Assembly: GCA_029263275.1 (NCBI GenBank)
Contig: JAJCXU010000433.1
Span: 1-8,934, forward strand
Length of the DNA stretch: 8,934 bases
Origin: Ilumatobacter sp.
GTDB lineage: Bacteria > Actinomycetota > Acidimicrobiia > Acidimicrobiales > Ilumatobacteraceae
Direction of reading: 5' to 3'
The position numbers and the translations under genes were made by a program. This document shows, in pieces, positions 6,122 to 8,934 of this stretch. Position 1 is the stretch's first letter. Each line of letters begins with the position of its first letter. The notes beneath the pieces were generated by a model, which saw nothing but the letters and a program-made list of their open reading frames with translations, did not search any database and had not been told where the DNA came from.

Positions 6122-6149
6122 TTGGCGGAAGGCCCGCGGTCGGTATCGT
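6122..6149 (+). promoter_or_regulatory. Probable promoter of the sigma-factor gene
   Basis: TTGGCG (6122-6127) and TATCGT (6144-6149) are 16 bp apart and resemble -35 and -10 elements. The predicted start near 6155 leaves a leader of about 70 nt before the GTG at 6226. An inverted repeat, TTCCGC (6107-6112) and GCGGAA (6125-6130), overlaps the -35 and could be a regulatory site. The divergent monooxygenase gene starts at 6051, so this region serves both directions. Confidence 0.45.
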
Positions 6150-6154
6150 GACGC

Positions 6155-6178
6155 ATGTCTCGGGGGTCGAGCGCCTAG
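6155..6178 (+). CDS. Possible seven-residue leader ORF (MSRGSSA)
   Basis: An ATG at 6155 lies 5 nt after the candidate -10 (TATCGT, 6144-6149), where transcription is expected to begin. It opens a frame of seven codons ending at a TAG (6176-6178), 47 nt before the sigma-factor GTG. It has no ribosome-binding site and would need leaderless initiation. Short leaderless upstream ORFs are known in actinobacteria. This could equally be a chance ATG. Confidence 0.25.
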   Translation: MSRGSSA

Positions 6179-6225
6179 CACATCGGCCGCCTTGCAACAA
6201 CGACCATCAACAGTAGGAGCCGCCT

Positions 6226-7164
6226 GTGGCGAAAGATCGTGTTGAACGGGACGACGAGGACCTCGTCCGTCTGTACCTCACCGATATCGGGCAGTACACG
6301 CTCCTGACCAAGGACGACGAGGTCCGGCTCGCCAAGGCGATCGAAGCCGGCAACGAAGCGATCGAACATCTCGATGCCGGTGGCAAGGAACTCACCGCTG
6401 CCAAGAAGCGTGAGTATCGCCGCACCGCACGCAAGGGCGAAGAGGCCGAGCGCCAGTTCGTCCAGTCGAACCTCCGCCTGGTCGTCTCGATCGCCAAGAA
6501 GTACCAGGCTTCGGGTCTGCCGCTGCTCGACCTCATCCAAGAGGGCAACCTCGGACTGATGCACGCCGTCGAGAAGTTCGACTGGCGCAAGGGGTTCAAG
6601 TTCTCGACCTACGCCACCTGGTGGATTCGTCAGGCCATCACCCGCGGCATCGCAAACACCGGCCGCACGATCCGCCTCCCGGTCCACGCTGGCGACACGT
6701 TGGCTCGTCTCCAGAAGGCGCGTTCACGCCTTGAGCTCAAGTACGGCCGTCCCGCCACGCTCTCCGAGCTGGCCAAGGAAGTCGAGATGCCTGAGGACAA
6801 GGTCACCGAGGCGCTCCGCTTCGCAGCCGAGCCACTGTCACTTTCGGAGCCACTCCGAGAAGACGGTGATGCCGAACTGGGCGACGTCGTCGAAGACCGG
6901 TCCGCTGAGTCTCCCTTCGAAGTGGCAGCCACGGCGCTGCTGCCCGAAGAGATCAGCCGCTTGCTCGCTCCGCTCGACGAGCGCGAACGCGAGATCCTCA
7001 AGCTGCGCTTCGGCCTGGATCGTGGCGAACCGCGCACCCTCGAAGAGGTTGGCGAGCACTTCAATCTCACTCGTGAACGCATTCGCCAAATCGAGGCTCG
7101 TGCGATGAGCAAGCTGCGCCACCCGTCGAGCGACACTGGCGCTCGCGACCTGCTCGCCGTCTGA
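6226..7164 (+). CDS. RNA polymerase sigma-70 factor, RpoD/SigA-SigB type
   Basis: This 312-residue sigma factor directs RNA polymerase to promoters. Region 1.2 is at about 11-41 ([20 protein letters not shown]). Region 2 is at about 74-153, with [35 protein letters not shown] and the promoter-melting and -10 recognition stretch [15 protein letters not shown], then RTIRLPVH. Region 3 is at about 155-225. Region 4 is at about 238-300, with [15 protein letters not shown] and the -35-binding helix-turn-helix [20 protein letters not shown]. The near-consensus region 2 places it in group 1 or 2, not ECF. There is no region 1.1 or long acidic N-terminus, which fits a group 2 (SigB/HrdA-like) factor or a short primary factor. 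The GTG start has AGGAG at 6215-6219 with a 6-nt spacer. Promoter-like elements lie at 6122-6149. No anti-sigma gene is adjacent. Confidence 0.95.
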   Translation: MAKDRVERDDEDLVRLYLTDIGQYTLLTKDDEVRLAKAIEAGNEAIEHLDAGGKELTAAKKREYRRTARKGEEAERQFVQSNLRLVVSIAKKYQASGLPLLDLIQEGNLGLMHAVEKFDWRKGFKFSTYATWWIRQAITRGIANTGRTIRLPVHAGDTLARLQKARSRLELKYGRPATLSELAKEVEMPEDKVTEALRFAAEPLSLSEPLREDGDAELGDVVEDRSAESPFEVAATALLPEEISRLLAPLDEREREILKLRFGLDRGEPRTLEEVGEHFNLTRERIRQIEARAMSKLRHPSSDTGARDLLAV

Positions 7165-7175
7165 CGTTCCACGCC

Positions 7176-7213
7176 TCGGGCGTTGTCAACTCACTGCATT
7201 CGGGGACGCCCGA
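7176..7213 (+). terminator. Inverted repeat after the sigma-factor gene
   Basis: TCGGGCGT (7176-7183) and ACGCCCGA (7206-7213) are perfect 8-bp arms separated by 22 nt, beginning 12 nt after the sigma-factor stop and ending 36 nt before the acetyltransferase start. The loop is long and only two T follow, so efficiency as a terminator is doubtful. It may instead be a partial attenuator between the two co-directional genes. Confidence 0.35.
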
Positions 7214-7249
7214 TTCAAGGCCGCGCGGATTTCTGCCGACAACTTGTAC

Positions 7250-7828
7250 ATGATCAACGTTCGACGCGCATCGCTCGACGACATCGAAGCCATCGTGGCC
7301 GCCTACACGGCTGCATGGCGTGCGGGCTTCCACTACATGTTCCCGCCTGCGGTCTTCGAAGTCGACGGTTTTGACGCCGCTCGACGAGCCGAGTGTGTCG
7401 ACAGCGTGTTCAACGACGGCACCGACACGTTCGTGTGCGAGATCGGCGGACGCGTCGGCGGCTATCTGGTTGCTCGGGAAGACGGGCCAGATTCTGTCAT
7501 CGACGACATCTGGGTTCACCCGACGTCGTGGGGCCGCGGTGTCGGTACCGCACTCATTGCACGCGCCGAAGACGACATGCGGAGCCGCGGCGGACGACTG
7601 CTGTCTGCCTGGGTTCCCGAGGACAGTCCAACCGGTCAGCGTTTCTTCGCCAAGTTGGGTTGGCGGCCGTCGGGCGAGATCGACCATCTCGACCTCTATG
7701 GCGCCAGCGACAATCGGCTCATCGAGTATCTCCGAGAACTCGAATCAGTCGACCTGACTCGCGGTATCCCCCGGCCCACGCGCTCACTCGGTCGTGCCCA
7801 GCCTCGCCCGTCCTCGCTGGCCAACTGA
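7250..7828 (+). CDS. GNAT-family N-acetyltransferase
   Basis: This 192-residue cytosolic enzyme is predicted to transfer an acetyl group from acetyl-CoA to an amine; the acceptor is unknown. The GNAT fold is visible from INVRRASLDDIEAI (2-15), the usual first strand and helix, through GGYLVARED (70-78). Motif A follows as IDDIWVHPTSWGRGVGTALI (84-103), where the R/Q-x-x-G-x-G/A acetyl-CoA loop appears as W-G-R-G-V-G (94-99). Motif B is GQRFFAKLGWRPSGE (129-143). A low-complexity Arg/Pro/Ser tail (about 170-192) is not part of the fold. The ATG at 7250 is preferred because the GNAT domain begins there. A TTG at 7244 would add two residues. No convincing ribosome-binding site is seen. It lies 85 bp after the sigma-factor gene in the same direction and may be read from the same transcript. 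Confidence 0.88.
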   Translation: MINVRRASLDDIEAIVAAYTAAWRAGFHYMFPPAVFEVDGFDAARRAECVDSVFNDGTDTFVCEIGGRVGGYLVAREDGPDSVIDDIWVHPTSWGRGVGTALIARAEDDMRSRGGRLLSAWVPEDSPTGQRFFAKLGWRPSGEIDHLDLYGASDNRLIEYLRELESVDLTRGIPRPTRSLGRAQPRPSSLAN

Positions 7829-7852
7829 CTCGACATCCTGAGCCCGAACGCT

Positions 7853-7898
7853 CAACGGCCGGCACATCATCCTCGAGGGGACAACGAGCCGGCCGTTG
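7853..7898. terminator. Strong bidirectional hairpin between convergent genes
   Basis: CAACGGCCGGC (7853-7863) and GCCGGCCGTTG (7888-7898) form a perfect 11-bp stem. The 24-nt loop can form a second small hairpin, TCCT (7870-7873) with GGGA (7878-7881), including one wobble pair. It fills the 86-bp gap between the stops of the acetyltransferase (7828) and the acyl-CoA dehydrogenase (7915), where a terminator is expected for both. A T-run is absent on both strands. Confidence 0.7.
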
Positions 7899-7914
7899 GC
7901 AAAGTGCGTGGTGA

Positions 7915-8934
7915 TCAGGGACCGGAGAAGACGCCGTCCTTGATACTGCTGGTGTTCGCAAGGTACGTCTCTTTCGGGTTGTACCCGACGGCCTTCTCTT
8001 CGCCGTCGTTGACTTCCTTGCGGCCCACGACCATCCAGTGGACTTCGTCCGGGCCGTCAGCAAGACGGAGCGTGCGCTGCGACGTGTACATGTCGGCGAG
8101 CGGCGTCCATTGAGACACGCCGGTTGCGCCGTGCATCTGGATCGCCTGATCGATGATCTCGCACACACGGATCGGGACCATGGCCTTGACGGCACTGACC
8201 CAGACGCGAGCCTCGGAGTTGCCGAGCTTGTCCATCGCATTTGCGGCCGTGAGCACCATGCGGCGCATCGATTCGATCTCGATACGGGCCTTGGCGATCA
8301 TCTCGGTGTTGCCGCCGAGCTTGGCGAGCGGCTTGCCGAAACCGTCACGGCTGAGGCCACGCGACACCATCATCTCGAGCGCCTTCTCGGCCTGGCCGAT
8401 GGCACGCATGCAGTGATGGATGCGGCCCGGGCCGAGGCGAACTTGGCTGATCTCGAAGCCGCGGCCTTCACCGAGGAGAATGTTGTCGTACGGCACGCGA
8501 ACGTTGTCGAACTTGATGTGCATGTGGCCGTGCGGGGCGTCGTCCTTGCCGAAGACGTGCATCGGCCCGAGGATCTGCACGCCCGGCGTGTCGACCGGGA
8601 CGAGGATCTGCGACTGGCGTTGGTGCGGCGGGCCGTCGGGGCTGGTTTGCACCATCGTGATCATGATCTTGCAGCGCGGATCGCCTGCACCGGAGATGTA
8701 GTACTTCTCGCCGTTGATCAGCCACTCGTCGCCATCTCGCTCGGCCTTGCACGCCACATTCTTGGCATCGGACGACGCGACGTCTGGCTCGGTCATCGCA
8801 TAGGCCGAGCGGATTTCGCCACGCAGCAGCGGGTCGAGCCATTCGCGTTTCTGGGCCTCGGTGCCGACACGCTCGAGCACTTCCATGTTGCCGGTGTCAG
8901 GCGCTGCGCAGTTCATCGACTCAGACGCGAGCGG
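7915..8934 (-). CDS. Acyl-CoA dehydrogenase, ACAD10/11-type, 5' end outside window
   Basis: The visible 339 residues are the C-terminal part of an FAD-dependent acyl-CoA dehydrogenase, which introduces the alpha-beta double bond in acyl-CoA oxidation and passes electrons to ETF. The frame runs open off the right edge, and the first visible residues, PLASESMNCAAPDTGNMEVL, match the middle of the family, so roughly 60-80 residues are missing. Signatures are YAMTEPDVASSD (FAD and substrate site), INGEKYYISGAGDPRCKI (middle beta domain), RLGPGRIHHCMRAIGQAEKA and MHGATGVSQWTPLADMY (FAD-binding helical domain), and LRLADGPDEVH. This set, especially RLGPGRIHHCMR, is that of the ACAD10/ACAD11 and bacterial FadE group acting on long-chain or 4-hydroxy acyl-CoAs in characterised members. 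In LRLADGPDEVH, the position of the MCAD catalytic Glu appears to be Asp. No neighbour of the same pathway is visible. An upstream operon cannot be excluded. Confidence 0.95.
   Translation of the reverse strand, partial: PLASESMNCAAPDTGNMEVLERVGTEAQKREWLDPLLRGEIRSAYAMTEPDVASSDAKNVACKAERDGDEWLINGEKYYISGAGDPRCKIMITMVQTSPDGPPHQRQSQILVPVDTPGVQILGPMHVFGKDDAPHGHMHIKFDNVRVPYDNILLGEGRGFEISQVRLGPGRIHHCMRAIGQAEKALEMMVSRGLSRDGFGKPLAKLGGNTEMIAKARIEIESMRRMVLTAANAMDKLGNSEARVWVSAVKAMVPIRVCEIIDQAIQMHGATGVSQWTPLADMYTSQRTLRLADGPDEVHWMVVGRKEVNDGEEKAVGYNPKETYLANTSSIKDGVFSGP

Noticed and set aside
7183..7217. TTGTCA at 7183-7188 as a -35 for the acetyltransferase
   Set aside because: No -10-like hexamer occurs at 16-19 bp, and the site overlaps an arm of the inverted repeat.
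3986..7849. TGAGCCCGAAC shared at 3986-3996 and 7839-7849, both shortly before a CGGCCGG
   Set aside because: Several shared 11-mers are expected by chance in about 9 kb of GC-rich sequence, and the flanks do not align; it was not treated as a repeat family.
1..8934. CRISPR array, mobile element, tRNA/rRNA, defence island or biosynthetic cluster
   Set aside because: No regular repeat-spacer array, transposase or integrase frame, tRNA-like cloverleaf or recognisable defence enzyme was seen; the single TetR, GNAT and monooxygenase-like genes do not make a cluster.

Overview
The window is GC-rich bacterial chromosome, densely coded, with G/C-ending codons, some GTG starts, a possible leaderless promoter and lipoproteins with classical lipoboxes. 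Together with the HrdB/SigA-like sigma factor and the ACAD10/11-type acyl-CoA dehydrogenase, this suggests a high-GC actinobacterium, perhaps an Acidimicrobiia (Ilumatobacter-like) lineage. The lineage is inferred from style and remembered family resemblance, not from a search.

Layout. 2-562 (+) is the 3' part of an unrecognised gene. It is followed, across a short spacer with duplicated 20-mer and 14-mer blocks, by a complete soluble epoxide hydrolase (687-1676, +). A hairpin separates it from a convergent pair of lipoprotein genes on the minus strand (3273-2053, then 1994-1716), which probably form an operon. Divergent from them is a TetR-family regulator (3422-3988, +). The shared 148-bp intergenic region holds two abutting perfect palindromes that make good operator candidates.

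Convergent to the TetR gene is a minus-strand run of three genes: an antibiotic-biosynthesis-monooxygenase-like protein (6051-5692), a Bax-inhibitor-1/YccA-type seven-helix membrane protein (5656-4820) with its own leaderless-type promoter, and an unrecognised membrane protein with an HExxH metallopeptidase-like motif (4778-4017). Divergent from this run is a primary-like sigma-70 factor (6226-7164, +) behind a recognisable -35/-10 pair, followed by a GNAT acetyltransferase (7250-7828, +). A strong 11-bp-stem hairpin then separates the acetyltransferase from a convergent acyl-CoA dehydrogenase (7915-8934, -) whose N-terminus lies beyond the window.

The genes look like core and metabolic chromosomal genes. 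I see no transposase, integrase, CRISPR array, tRNA, rRNA or recognisable defence or biosynthetic cluster. The points most worth a second look are: the TetR/lipoprotein divergent region with paired palindromes; a cysteine-framed domain apparently shared by the two neighbouring lipoproteins; the HExxH membrane protein, whose start codon lies in a 13-bp tandem duplication; and a possible leaderless seven-codon mini-ORF at the 5' end of the sigma-factor transcript.
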